5,738 bases of DNA from Myxococcales bacterium (GTDB lineage Bacteria > Myxococcota_A > UBA9160 > JALSIO01), in assembly GCA_026989995.1 (NCBI GenBank), contig JALSIO010000079.1:1-5738 (forward strand), read 5' to 3'. The notes under the pieces were generated by a model that worked only from the letters and a program-made list of their open reading frames with translations, had not been told where the DNA came from and made no database searches. Position 1 is the stretch's first letter; every line of letters begins with the position of its first letter. The position numbers were made by a program, and so were the translations under genes. Of the stretch, positions 1 to 5,738 are shown piece by piece.

Positions 1-142
1 TGAAGCGCTCCTCGGCCTCGGGGTCGCCGGGGTTCCGATCCGGGTGGTACTTGAGGGCGAGCTTTCGGTAGGCGCGCTTGAGGGTGTCCGCGTCGCAGTC
101 GCGGGGGACACCGAGCACTTCGTAGTAGTCGCGCTTCTCCAC
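1..142 (-). CDS. dnaJ: DnaJ co-chaperone, N-terminal J-domain fragment (cut by window edge)
   Basis: DnaJ (Hsp40) delivers unfolded clients to DnaK in the cytoplasm and stimulates its ATPase through the J domain. Only the first 47 codons are in the window; the gene continues beyond base 1. The protein starts [12 protein letters not shown], matching the canonical DnaJ opening. The helix II basic stretch ([12 protein letters not shown], residues 21-32) is followed by the diagnostic HPD tripeptide at residues 33-35 and then [12 protein letters not shown]. The start is GTG at 142, preceded by a GAGAAGGGG ribosome-binding sequence about 3 nt away. The frame stays open further upstream, but residue 1 here aligns with the usual DnaJ start. 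The gene lies 144 bp downstream of dnaK on the same strand, as expected for a grpE-dnaK-dnaJ operon. The G/F, zinc-finger and C-terminal domains cannot be seen, so a J-domain-only protein is not formally excluded; the [10 protein letters not shown] start and the operon position make full DnaJ much more likely. Confidence 0.95.
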   Translation of the reverse strand, partial: MEKRDYYEVLGVPRDCDADTLKRAYRKLALKYHPDRNPGDPEAEERF

Positions 143-229
143 GACCCCTTCTCGCCGCCAGCCACCGGGCCGGCCTCCTCCGGGCCTGCCACCCGGCGCG
201 CGCCTCCCGCTCGGCCCGCGCCGCCGAAG

Positions 230-258
230 AAGGCTCCGCGCGCGTGCCCACCTGTCAA
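230..258 (-). promoter_or_regulatory. Weak candidate promoter for dnaJ in the dnaK-dnaJ gap
   Basis: In the 144-bp gap between dnaK and dnaJ, the minus strand carries a perfect sigma-70-type -35 hexamer TTGACA (258 down to 253). Seventeen bases further lies AGCCTT (235 down to 230), which is a poor -10 element. The rest of the gap is GC-rich and shows only short GC hairpins (for example a 5-bp stem at 269-281) with no T-tract, so no convincing terminator is seen. An internal dnaJ promoter is possible, but the hexamer may be chance. Confidence 0.2.
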
Positions 259-286
259 GCGGGCTCGCGCCGGCCTCCGGCCCGGA

Positions 287-2113
287 TCAGGATCCGCCCG
301 ACTCCCCCCCGAGGGACGCGTAGACGCGTTCGGTGACTTGGTACGAGAGCCCCGAGAGCTCGTCAAGCGCCCGGCCGAGGTTCTCGGCGTCCTCGGCCGA
401 GAGCGCCTTGCGGAGCGCGGCCATGCCCTCCCGGAGCGCCGCCGCGTCTTCGGCGGAGACCTGCTCGCCGAAATCCTCGAGCGCCCGCTCCACCGAGTAG
501 AGAAGTGCATCGGCCCGGTTGCGGAGCTCGGCGAGCTCGCGCCGCCGCCGGTCGGCATCTCCGGCCTGCTCGGCCTCGCGCACGAGGCGCTCGACCTCCT
601 CGGGCGAAAGCCCGCTCGAGGCGGTCACCCGGATCGCCTGGCTGCGTCCGGTGCCGAGGTCGCGCGCCGAGACGTTCACGACGCCGTCGCTGTCGATGTC
701 GAAGGTGACCTCGATCTGGGGCACGCCCCGGGGCGCCGGCGGGATGCCCACCAGCTCGAAGCGACCGAGGGTCTTGTTGTCCGCCGCCATCTCGCGCTCG
801 CCCTGCAACACATGGATGCGCACCACCGACTGGTGATCCTCGGTGGTGGAGAAGACCCGGCTCTTGCGGGTGGGGATGGTGGAGTTCTTCTCGATGATCC
901 GCGTGAAGACACCGCCCTGCGTCTCCACGCCCAGGGAGAGCGGCGTGACATCGAGCAGGAGCACGTCGTCGACCTCACCGGCGAGCACCCCGCCCTGGAT
1001 CGCCGCGCCGACGGCCACCACCTCGTCGGGATTCACGCCGACATGGGGTTCACGTCCGAAGATCTCGGCGACCTTCTCCCGAATGCGGGGCATGCGCGTC
1101 ATCCCCCCCACCAGGATCACCTCGTCGATGTCCCCGCGGCCGAAGCCGGCGTCGGAGAGCGCGATCTCGCAGGGCTCCACCAGACGGCCCACGAGGTCCG
1201 CGACGAGCGCCTCGAGCTCCTCGCGGCCGACCCGCCGGATCAGATGCCGCGGCCCGGAGTCGTCGGCGGCGATGAACGGCAGGTTCACCTCCGTCTCCCG
1301 CGTCGAGGAGAGCTCGTGCTTGGCCCGTTCCGCGGCCTCCTTGAGCCGCTGCAGCGCCATGGGATCCCCTCGGAGGTCGATTCCCGTCTCCCGCAGGAAC
1401 TCCTCTGCGAGATGGTCCACCAGCCGCAGGTCGAAGTCCTCGCCGCCGAGGAAGGTGTCTCCGTGCGTGCTGCGCACCTCGAAGACCCCGTCGCCGAGCT
1501 CGAGGATGGAGATGTCGAAGGTGCCTCCTCCGAGGTCGAAGACCGCGATGCGCCGGCTGCCGGACTCGCCGAGCCCGTAGGCCAGCGCCGCCGCGGTGGG
1601 CTCGTTCAGGATGCGCAGCACGTTCAGTCCGGCGATGCGCCCCGCGTCGCGCGTCGCCTGGCGCTGCGCATCGTCGAAGTAGGCCGGAACGGTGATCACC
1701 GCGTCGCGCACCGGCTCGCCGAGGAAGTCGCCGGCGGTCTCGCGCATTCTCGCCAGGATCACGGCGGAGAGCTCGGTCGGGGAGAGCAGCCGCTCGCCCA
1801 CCCGCACCCAGGCGTCGCCGTTGTCCGCCGCTTCGATGGGAAAGGGGGCGACCTCGGCGAAGCGCTGCACCTCTTCGCTCTCGAACTTGCGGCCGATCAG
1901 CCGCTTGACGGCGAAGATGGTGCGGACCGGGTTGGTGAGGGCCTGGCGCTTGGCCACCTGCCCCACGAGGCGCTCGCCCGAGTCGGTGAAGGCCACCATG
2001 GAGGGCGTGGTCCGCGCCCCCTCGGCGTTGGCGATCACCTCGGGCGAACCGCCCTCGAGCAGCGCCACGCAGGAGTTGGTGGTGCCGAGGTCGATCCCGA
2101 TGACCTTGCCCAT
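287..2113 (-). CDS. dnaK: Molecular chaperone DnaK (Hsp70), short C-terminal tail
   Basis: DnaK is the cytoplasmic Hsp70 that binds and releases hydrophobic peptide segments in an ATP-driven cycle with DnaJ and GrpE. The 608-aa product has the full nucleotide-binding domain (about residues 1-383): phosphate-1 motif [10 protein letters not shown] (5-14), catalytic lysine K70, [11 protein letters not shown] (170-180), phosphate-2 motif DLGGGTFD (193-200), GGEDFD (223-228) and the adenosine motif [10 protein letters not shown] (333-342). The hydrophobic linker [13 protein letters not shown] (383-395) follows, then the beta-sandwich substrate domain (about 396-500, with HVLQGER at 434-440) and a helical lid (about 501-600). 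The protein ends SLGGESGGS and lacks the acidic VVDAEFEE-type tail common in bacterial DnaK, making it about 30 residues shorter than the E. coli protein. The ATG start at 2113 has a GGAGGG Shine-Dalgarno (2122-2117) 3 nt upstream. It lies 38 bp after grpE on the same strand. The family assignment is certain. Confidence 0.99.
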   Translation of the reverse strand: MGKVIGIDLGTTNSCVALLEGGSPEVIANAEGARTTPSMVAFTDSGERLVGQVAKRQALTNPVRTIFAVKRLIGRKFESEEVQRFAEVAPFPIEAADNGDAWVRVGERLLSPTELSAVILARMRETAGDFLGEPVRDAVITVPAYFDDAQRQATRDAGRIAGLNVLRILNEPTAAALAYGLGESGSRRIAVFDLGGGTFDISILELGDGVFEVRSTHGDTFLGGEDFDLRLVDHLAEEFLRETGIDLRGDPMALQRLKEAAERAKHELSSTRETEVNLPFIAADDSGPRHLIRRVGREELEALVADLVGRLVEPCEIALSDAGFGRGDIDEVILVGGMTRMPRIREKVAEIFGREPHVGVNPDEVVAVGAAIQGGVLAGEVDDVLLLDVTPLSLGVETQGGVFTRIIEKNSTIPTRKSRVFSTTEDHQSVVRIHVLQGEREMAADNKTLGRFELVGIPPAPRGVPQIEVTFDIDSDGVVNVSARDLGTGRSQAIRVTASSGLSPEEVERLVREAEQAGDADRRRRELAELRNRADALLYSVERALEDFGEQVSAEDAAALREGMAALRKALSAEDAENLGRALDELSGLSYQVTERVYASLGGESGGS

Positions 2114-2151
2114 GAACCCTCCGGGCGGCTCGGGATCGCTCCGGAGGCGAC

Positions 2152-2784
2152 CTAGCCGCTCGAGTCTCCGGATTCGCCGGAGCCGGCCCCGGAGGACTCC
2201 CCGGCCTCGCCCGGGGTGGCGACGAGCACGCGGGCCGGACGGAGCAGGCGATCGCGCAGCTGGTAGCCCTTCTGCACCACCTGCACCACCGTGCCGGGCG
2301 GCCGGCCAGGTGCCTCCTTCTGACCCACCGCCTCGTGCACGTTGGGATCGAAGGCGCGGTCCTCGGCCTCCACCTCGGTGACGCCGTACTGCTCGAGGAC
2401 GCCGAGCACCTCGCGCAGGACCAGCTCGACGCCCTGCAAGAAGCCCTCCAGGTCCGCGCCCCGGCTGGTCCTCGCGTGCTCCAGGGCGCGCTCCAGATTA
2501 TCGACCGTCGGAAGCAGGTCCTTGACGAGATTCTGGTGACCGAAGCGGTGCGCCTCCTCGCGCTCCTTCAGGACCCGCTTCCGGAAGTTGTCGAAATCCG
2601 CCTGGAGGCGGAGCAGGCGGTCCCGGGTCTCCTCGAGCTCCGACTCGAGCTCGCGGATGTCCGCCCGCACCGCGTCGCCGGCCACCGCCTCGGCGGCCTC
2701 CTCGGCGGCCCGCTCGAGCTCGGGGTTTCGCTCCAGGGTTCCCTCGGACCGGGCATCCCCGGCGTTGCCGTCTCGTCCACTCAC
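2152..2784 (-). CDS. grpE: Nucleotide exchange factor GrpE
   Basis: GrpE is a homodimeric cytoplasmic factor that releases ADP from DnaK and restarts its folding cycle. The 210-aa product begins with an acidic, probably disordered arm (about 1-38), then a long charged helix or coiled coil (about 40-100) containing [12 protein letters not shown] (60-71) and [13 protein letters not shown] (89-101). The C-terminal beta-domain signature is clear: FDPNVHEAV (145-153), [20 protein letters not shown] (164-183) and then ARVLVA. The last 20 residues are a Gly/Ser/Glu-rich low-complexity tail. The start is GTG at 2784; its GTGA overlaps the hrcA stop TGA by 4 bp, so translation is probably coupled to hrcA. 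A GGAG lies about 11 nt upstream of the start. The stop is TAG, 38 bp before the dnaK start. The order hrcA-grpE-dnaK-dnaJ supports the call. Confidence 0.98.
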   Translation of the reverse strand: MSGRDGNAGDARSEGTLERNPELERAAEEAAEAVAGDAVRADIRELESELEETRDRLLRLQADFDNFRKRVLKEREEAHRFGHQNLVKDLLPTVDNLERALEHARTSRGADLEGFLQGVELVLREVLGVLEQYGVTEVEAEDRAFDPNVHEAVGQKEAPGRPPGTVVQVVQKGYQLRDRLLRPARVLVATPGEAGESSGAGSGESGDSSG

Positions 2785-3836
2785 GCGTCGACTCGCTCCG
2801 TCACCACCCGGGACAGGTACTCCACCAGGGGTACCACACGGGGGTAGTCCATGCGCTGGGGGCCCAGGACCCCCACCAGGCCGAGCGGCGGGGTACCGGA
2901 GCCGAAGGGAGCCGCCACGAAGGCGAGTTGCCGCAGCGCCGGATCACCGAGCTCCTCCCCGAAGACCACCCGGACGCCGGAGCCGTTCTCGAGCACCCGG
3001 TCCACCACCGCGAGCAGGCGCTCCTTGGTCTCGATGGCGTCGAGCAGCTGGCGCACCCTCTCGGGGTCCCGGAACTCCGGCTGGTCGAAGAGTTCCCGCC
3101 CGGTGGCCACGACCACCTCGCTCCGCTGCCCGACCACCTCCTCCACCGCGGCCGCTCCGAGGAGCAGGGCCCGCCCGAGCAGCCGGCTCGCCGCCGACCG
3201 CAGCGACCCGGCCTCGGCCGCGAGCAGCGCGCGGATCTCGCCGAGGCTCCTCCCCGCCACCCGCTCGTTGAGCAGTGCCGCAAGGCGGTCGAGCTCGGCC
3301 TGGTCGTCGCTGCCCGGCTCCTCGATCACGCACCGGTGTGTCTCGCCGAGGCCGGAGACGAGCAGCGCGAGCACCCGCTCCCGCGAGACCCGGACGAGGG
3401 AGAGGTGCCGCAGGGTCATCCGCTCGACACCGGTCCGGGCCACGAAGCCCGCTTGCCGGGTCTCGTCCGAGAGAACCCGGGAGGCGAGATCCACGAGGCC
3501 CGCGCGGGCGTCCTCGAGGCGATCCGCGATCCCGGCCCGCTCGTAGCGTCCGAGGCGGTGCCGCTGCATGAGGTGGTCCACGAAGACACGCAGACCCCGT
3601 TCGGTGGGGATCCGCCCGGCCGAGTGGTGCGGCTTGTCGACGAGCCCCATCTCCTGGAGCTCCGCGAGGGTGTTGCGGATGCTCGCCGCAGAGAGGGAGA
3701 CCGGGATCAGCCGGGCGAGCAGCGCCGAGGCCACCGGCTGCGCCTCGGCCACGTAGGCCGCGACGACCGACCGCAGGACCAGTGCCTGCCGGTGGGAAAG
3801 CGGCTCGGGCAGGGCCCGGGACTCGGAAGCGGACAT
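2781..3836 (-). CDS. hrcA: Heat-inducible transcription repressor HrcA
   Basis: HrcA is a dimeric DNA-binding repressor. In other bacteria it binds CIRCE operators upstream of groESL and dnaK operons, and GroEL keeps it active. The product from the ATG at 3836 is 351 aa, a normal family length. The N-terminal winged helix-turn-helix is visible: LSHRQALVLRSVVAAYV (13-29), PVAS (34-37, usually PVGS), the recognition region LSAASIRNTLAELQEMGLVD (48-67) and the hallmark SAGRIPTERG (72-81). The C-terminal part ends with GLVGVLGPQRMDYPRVVPLV and a short helix, matching the family's last conserved block (the GPxRMxYxxVV pattern). The start has a GGAGGG Shine-Dalgarno at 3851-3846, 9 nt upstream. The frame stays open upstream into hemW, but that part has no HrcA similarity. 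The gene overlaps grpE by 4 bp and lies 133 bp after hemW, so it may have its own promoter. No CIRCE operator is seen in front of it. Confidence 0.96.
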   Translation of the reverse strand: MSASESRALPEPLSHRQALVLRSVVAAYVAEAQPVASALLARLIPVSLSAASIRNTLAELQEMGLVDKPHHSAGRIPTERGLRVFVDHLMQRHRLGRYERAGIADRLEDARAGLVDLASRVLSDETRQAGFVARTGVERMTLRHLSLVRVSRERVLALLVSGLGETHRCVIEEPGSDDQAELDRLAALLNERVAGRSLGEIRALLAAEAGSLRSAASRLLGRALLLGAAAVEEVVGQRSEVVVATGRELFDQPEFRDPERVRQLLDAIETKERLLAVVDRVLENGSGVRVVFGEELGDPALRQLAFVAAPFGSGTPPLGLVGVLGPQRMDYPRVVPLVEYLSRVVTERVDA

Positions 3837-3847
3837 GGGGCGAGGCC

Positions 3848-3860
3848 CTCCGCATCGGAG
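3848..3860 (-). promoter_or_regulatory. Small hairpin covering the hrcA ribosome binding site
   Basis: On the minus-strand transcript the bases CTCCG-ATG-CGGAG form a perfect 5-bp inverted repeat with a 3-nt loop. The 3' arm includes the GGAG of the hrcA Shine-Dalgarno (3851-3846). Pairing would partly hide the ribosome binding site. The stem is short and may be a chance event in GC-rich DNA. Confidence 0.3.
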
Positions 3861-3944
3861 CTCGGCGGCCCATCCGGCGGGCGTGGCCGGCGAACCCCCG
3901 GCAAGCGAAAAAACCCAATGATTCCAGCGAGGTCCAGGCGATGA

Positions 3945-3957
3945 GGGGTAACACCCC
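3945..3957 (-). repeat. Perfect 5-bp inverted repeat after hemW
   Basis: GGGGT and ACCCC flank a 3-nt loop, 12 bp downstream of the hemW stop codon. It could stabilise the hemW mRNA end or act as a weak terminator. The T6 run lies about 30 nt further on, too far away for a standard intrinsic terminator. Confidence 0.3.
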
Positions 3958-3969
3958 GCCCCCCCTCCG

Positions 3970-5265
3970 TCAACGCTCCGGCGCCCCCGCCGGGACGAAC
4001 TCGGCGGCGACCGAGTCGGCCAGGAGCCAGGCCCCCGGCGCGAGCCGCAGGTCCCCGTCCCCCGCCTCCTCGAGAAGCCCCGCCCCGCAGAGCCGCTCGA
4101 TCGCGGCCCCGAAGAAGGCCCGGGGTGGCGCCCCGAACTCGGCCTCGAAGTCCCGTGCCGACAGTCCCTCGCGGGTGCGCAGCGCCAGGAATGCCGCCTC
4201 GCCCCGCGCCACCTCGGGCGATAGCACTTCGACGGCACGCGCGGCCTCGGGATCCCCCCCTTCCACCGCGGCCAGCCAGTCGCCCAGCGATCGCGGATTC
4301 GCGGCGCGGCTCCCGAAGGGATGCCCGGGGGCGGACGGCCGGCTGGAGACGGCCGAGGGCCCGAGGCCGAGCACGGGACGACGAAGCCAGTAGCGCCGGT
4401 TGTGCACCGCCTCGTGACCCGGTCGGGCGAAGTTCGAGACCTCGTACCGCAGCAGGCCGGATGCGGCGAGCACCTCCTCCACCCGGAGGAAGCAGTCGGC
4501 CACCACCTCCTCGGGAGGCAGGCGGAGCACGCCGCGGGCGACGCCCCGGGCATAGGGGGTCCCCGGCTCGACCTCGAGGGCGTACGCCGAGACATGGGTC
4601 GGGCCGAAGGCGAGCAGCTCGGCGAGGTCCCGCTCGAGCGAGGCCGGCTCCTGGCCGGGGACCCCGTAGAGCAGGTCCGCCGAGATCTCGGGGAAGCCGA
4701 CGCGACGCGCCGCCTCGAGGGCCGAGCGCGCCGCGCCTGCCCGGTGGGCGCGGCCGAGGCGCTTCAGCACCCGGTCGTCGAAGGACTGCACCCCCACCGA
4801 GAGGCGCCCCACCCCGGCCTCCCGGAACCCGGGGATCCGGACCCCCGGCGCGGTGCCCGGGTTGAGCTCGAGGGTGACCTCGCGGGGCGGGGGGCCCGGC
4901 AAGACCGCCCGCAGGCCGTCGAGGAGCCGGGCCACGGTCTCCGGACGGAGCAGCGACGGCGTCCCCCCGCCGAAGTAGACGGTCGCGAGCTCCCGGCCCG
5001 CGACCGCTGGCGCCGCGAGCTCGAGCTCCCGGAGGACGGCATCGGCGTACCGGGTCTCGAGCTCGGCGGACAGCGGCCGCACCCGGATCACGGCGAAGTC
5101 GCAGTAGGGGCACACGCGATCGCAGAAGGGGACGTGGATGTAGACCCCGATCCGACCGTCGTCGCCCGGGCACCCCGGGTCCGTCCGCGGATCCCACCCG
5201 GGATCCGGCCGGTGGAGGGCGCGTGCCGTGGGGGAGCTCACGGTGAGATGGTACCTTCGGGCCAC
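3970..5265 (-). CDS. hemW: Radical SAM heme chaperone HemW (formerly annotated as HemN-like coproporphyrinogen oxidase)
   Basis: HemW is a radical-SAM family protein that binds heme and hands it to membrane acceptors; it was long misannotated as oxygen-independent coproporphyrinogen III oxidase. Counting from GTG at 5265 (431 aa), the [4Fe-4S]/SAM motif is CDRVCPYC with cysteines at 48, 52 and 55, preceded by GVYIHVPF. The next residues are DF, lacking the fourth cysteine typical of true HemN. Further marks are YFGGGTPSLL (97-106), ELNPGT (133-138), RLSVGVQSFD (154-163), DLLYGVPGQ (197-205) and YEVSNFARPG (274-283), followed by the HemW heme-binding motif HNRRYW (288-293). A C-terminal winged-helix-like domain follows. 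The usual GxGxGAHS after HNxxYW reads GLGPSAVSS, so its histidine is absent. The start is uncertain: GTG at 5265 has a good GAGGTG Shine-Dalgarno, GTG at 5241 a poor one, and no start codon lies closer to the first motif. The N-terminal extension is therefore at least 30 residues. The gene precedes hrcA on the same strand. Confidence 0.95.
   Translation of the reverse strand: MARRYHLTVSSPTARALHRPDPGWDPRTDPGCPGDDGRIGVYIHVPFCDRVCPYCDFAVIRVRPLSAELETRYADAVLRELELAAPAVAGRELATVYFGGGTPSLLRPETVARLLDGLRAVLPGPPPREVTLELNPGTAPGVRIPGFREAGVGRLSVGVQSFDDRVLKRLGRAHRAGAARSALEAARRVGFPEISADLLYGVPGQEPASLERDLAELLAFGPTHVSAYALEVEPGTPYARGVARGVLRLPPEEVVADCFLRVEEVLAASGLLRYEVSNFARPGHEAVHNRRYWLRRPVLGLGPSAVSSRPSAPGHPFGSRAANPRSLGDWLAAVEGGDPEAARAVEVLSPEVARGEAAFLALRTREGLSARDFEAEFGAPPRAFFGAAIERLCGAGLLEEAGDGDLRLAPGAWLLADSVAAEFVPAGAPER
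5165..5179. repeat. Perfect inverted repeat upstream of the M16 gene (6-bp arms)
   Basis: CCCGGG-CAC-CCCGGG is a 6-bp stem with a 3-nt loop. It lies inside the poorly conserved N-terminal extension of hemW and about 64 bp upstream of the M16 start at 5243. It may be an operator or RNA hairpin, or chance in GC-rich DNA. Confidence 0.35.
5188..5207. repeat. Perfect inverted repeat upstream of the M16 gene (8-bp arms)
   Basis: CGGATCCC-ACCC-GGGATCCG is a perfect 8-bp stem with a 4-nt loop. It is the longest perfect hairpin I found by eye in the window. It lies 36 bp upstream of the M16 GTG at 5243 and within the codons of the hemW N-terminal extension. It could be an operator or a leader hairpin of the M16 transcript. 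It also lies just downstream of the hemW start on the other strand. Confidence 0.4.
5231..5236 (+). promoter_or_regulatory. Ribosome binding site that decides the M16 start
   Basis: GGGGAG lies 6 nt upstream of GTG at 5243, a good Shine-Dalgarno at normal spacing. The alternative TTG at 5267 has no such sequence before it, so 5243 is preferred for the M16 gene. Confidence 0.5.
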
Positions 5266-5738
5266 CTTGCGCCACCTCGTCCCCCACGAAGCACCGAGCG
5301 CCCCCCCGGCCGGCCCGGCCCGGGCCCTTCCCGCGGAGGACGCCGCTGGCGGCGTCCGGGAGGAGCGCCTCGACGGCGGCCTGCGCGTCCTGCTCCGGGA
5401 GGAACACGCGGCCCCGGTGGCGGAGGTCCAGATCTGGGCCGGCGTGGGCTCGGCCGACGAACGGCCGGGCGAGGAGGGGCTCGCCCACTTCCACGAGCAC
5501 ATGCTCTTCAAGGGCACCGAGCGCCGCGGCGTGGGGGAGGTGGCCGGCGAGATCGAGGGCGCGGGCGGCCGGATCAACGCCTACACCTCCTTCGATGTGA
5601 CCGTCTACCACGCCACGGTTCCCGCCGGTTCCTGGCCCACGGCCCTCGACGTGCTCGCGGACAGCGTGCAGCACTCGATCTTCGACCCGGCCGAGGTCGA
5701 ACGCGAGATCGAGGTCGTGCTCGAGGAGATCCGCCGCT
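5243..5738 (+). CDS. M16 family zinc metallopeptidase (pitrilysin / processing-peptidase-like), N-terminal part, cut by window edge
   Basis: M16 enzymes are zinc peptidases that enclose and cleave peptides in a clam-shell chamber. The 165 codons present include the lead strand LDGGLRVLLREEH (43-55), then VQIWAGVGSADERPGEEGLA and the inverted zinc motif HFHEH, with H82 and H86 as ligands and E85 as the catalytic base. LFKGT follows. INAYTSFDVTVYH comes next, as in bacterial M16B proteins. ERE..VVLEEI closes the fragment; E162 sits 76 residues after H86, the spacing expected for the third zinc ligand. All catalytic residues are therefore present. The start is probably GTG at 5243, with TTG at 5267 as the alternative; both leave an Ala/Pro-rich leader of about 33-41 residues with no clear signal peptide. 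The gene is divergent from hemW, with the two starts touching or overlapping. Substrate unknown. The C-terminal half lies outside the window. Confidence 0.93.
   Translation, partial: MRWYLRATLRHLVPHEAPSAPPAGPARALPAEDAAGGVREERLDGGLRVLLREEHAAPVAEVQIWAGVGSADERPGEEGLAHFHEHMLFKGTERRGVGEVAGEIEGAGGRINAYTSFDVTVYHATVPAGSWPTALDVLADSVQHSIFDPAEVEREIEVVLEEIRR

Larger units (their letters stand above)
3837..3969. other. hemW-hrcA intergenic gap, likely site of an hrcA operon promoter
   Basis: This 133-bp gap is the natural place for a promoter of the hrcA-grpE-dnaK-dnaJ operon. It contains the only notable A/T island nearby: a run of six A (3908-3913, T6 on the transcribed sense) followed by CCCAATGATTCC. 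It also has a perfect inverted repeat GGGGT-AAC-ACCCC at 3945-3957, 12 bp past the hemW stop. That repeat could be a weak hemW end hairpin, but no T-tract directly follows it. No TTAGCACTC/GAGTGCTAA (CIRCE) sequence is present, and I could not identify a convincing -35/-10 pair. Confidence 0.45.

Noticed and set aside
283..296. Palindrome CGGATC-AG-GATCCG across the dnaK stop codon
   Set aside because: A 2-nt loop is too tight, no T-tract follows, and it looks like a chance repeat of GGATC; not a terminator.
44..2155. A 703-codon open frame antisense to the whole dnaK gene, with other long plus-strand frames in the same area
   Set aside because: It mirrors dnaK codons, has low-complexity Arg/Pro/Gly/His-rich content and no recognisable domain. 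Long antisense frames opposite hsp70 genes are a known product of GC-rich codon bias.
3900..3918. Sigma-54-like TTGGG-T6-CGC-TTGCC on the minus strand before hrcA
   Set aside because: The GG to GC spacing is 11 or 12 rather than the strict 10, and the rest of the consensus is poor.
3937..3974. Possible heat-shock or housekeeping promoter: GTTGACG over the hemW stop with CCCCTCAT downstream
   Set aside because: The spacing (about 19 nt) is too long for a sigma-32 promoter and the alternative sigma-70 -10 (TACCCC) matches poorly.
4221..4229. ATAGCACTT, a 7/9 match to the left half of CIRCE
   Set aside because: It lies inside hemW coding sequence and the required right half (GAGTGCTAA) is absent at the N9 spacing.
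3837..4595. Upstream in-frame extension of hrcA into hemW
   Set aside because: HrcA similarity begins just after the ATG at 3836, which has a good ribosome binding site. The extension is an out-of-frame shadow of hemW.
3707..5674. A 655-codon minus-strand open frame across hrcA, hemW and M16
   Set aside because: It lies in the wrong frame for hemW and hrcA and antisense to M16. It is Arg/Gly/Pro-rich and shows no conserved motif.

Overview
This window is very GC-rich throughout and almost fully coding. It carries the conserved chaperone cluster hemW-hrcA-grpE-dnaK-dnaJ on the minus strand and the 5' end of a divergent M16 metallopeptidase gene on the plus strand. The third-position GC bias is strong enough to leave long shadow ORFs opposite the real genes. 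The gene order, a proteobacterial-type DnaK ATPase domain and the M16 sequence style suggest a high-GC Gram-negative bacterium, perhaps from the former Deltaproteobacteria (Myxococcota or Desulfobacterota-like). That placement is an inference from style, not a proven assignment.

Layout, from right to left in the direction of minus-strand transcription: hemW (3970-5265 or 5241), encoding a radical-SAM heme chaperone; a 133-bp gap; hrcA (2781-3836), encoding the heat-shock repressor; grpE (2152-2784), overlapping hrcA by 4 bp; dnaK (287-2113), 38 bp after grpE; a 144-bp gap; and dnaJ, of which only the first 47 codons (142 down to 2) lie in the window. The M16 peptidase gene starts near 5243 on the plus strand and runs off the right edge.

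The genes form one protein-folding module. DnaK binds unfolded clients in an ATP-driven cycle, DnaJ stimulates its ATPase, GrpE exchanges its nucleotide, and HrcA represses heat-shock genes at CIRCE operators. HemW often neighbours this operon but acts in heme trafficking. The M16 gene is a divergent neighbour with no evident functional link.

Nothing here is clearly an undescribed system. The points worth a second look are the head-to-head hemW/M16 starts, which touch or overlap so that each gene's control DNA lies inside the other's coding sequence; two perfect inverted repeats just upstream of the M16 start; an hrcA operon with no visible CIRCE operator; a DnaK lacking the usual acidic C-terminal tail; and a small hairpin that would cover the hrcA ribosome binding site. 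I saw no tRNA, rRNA, CRISPR array or mobile element. No non-coding stretch exceeds 300 bases.
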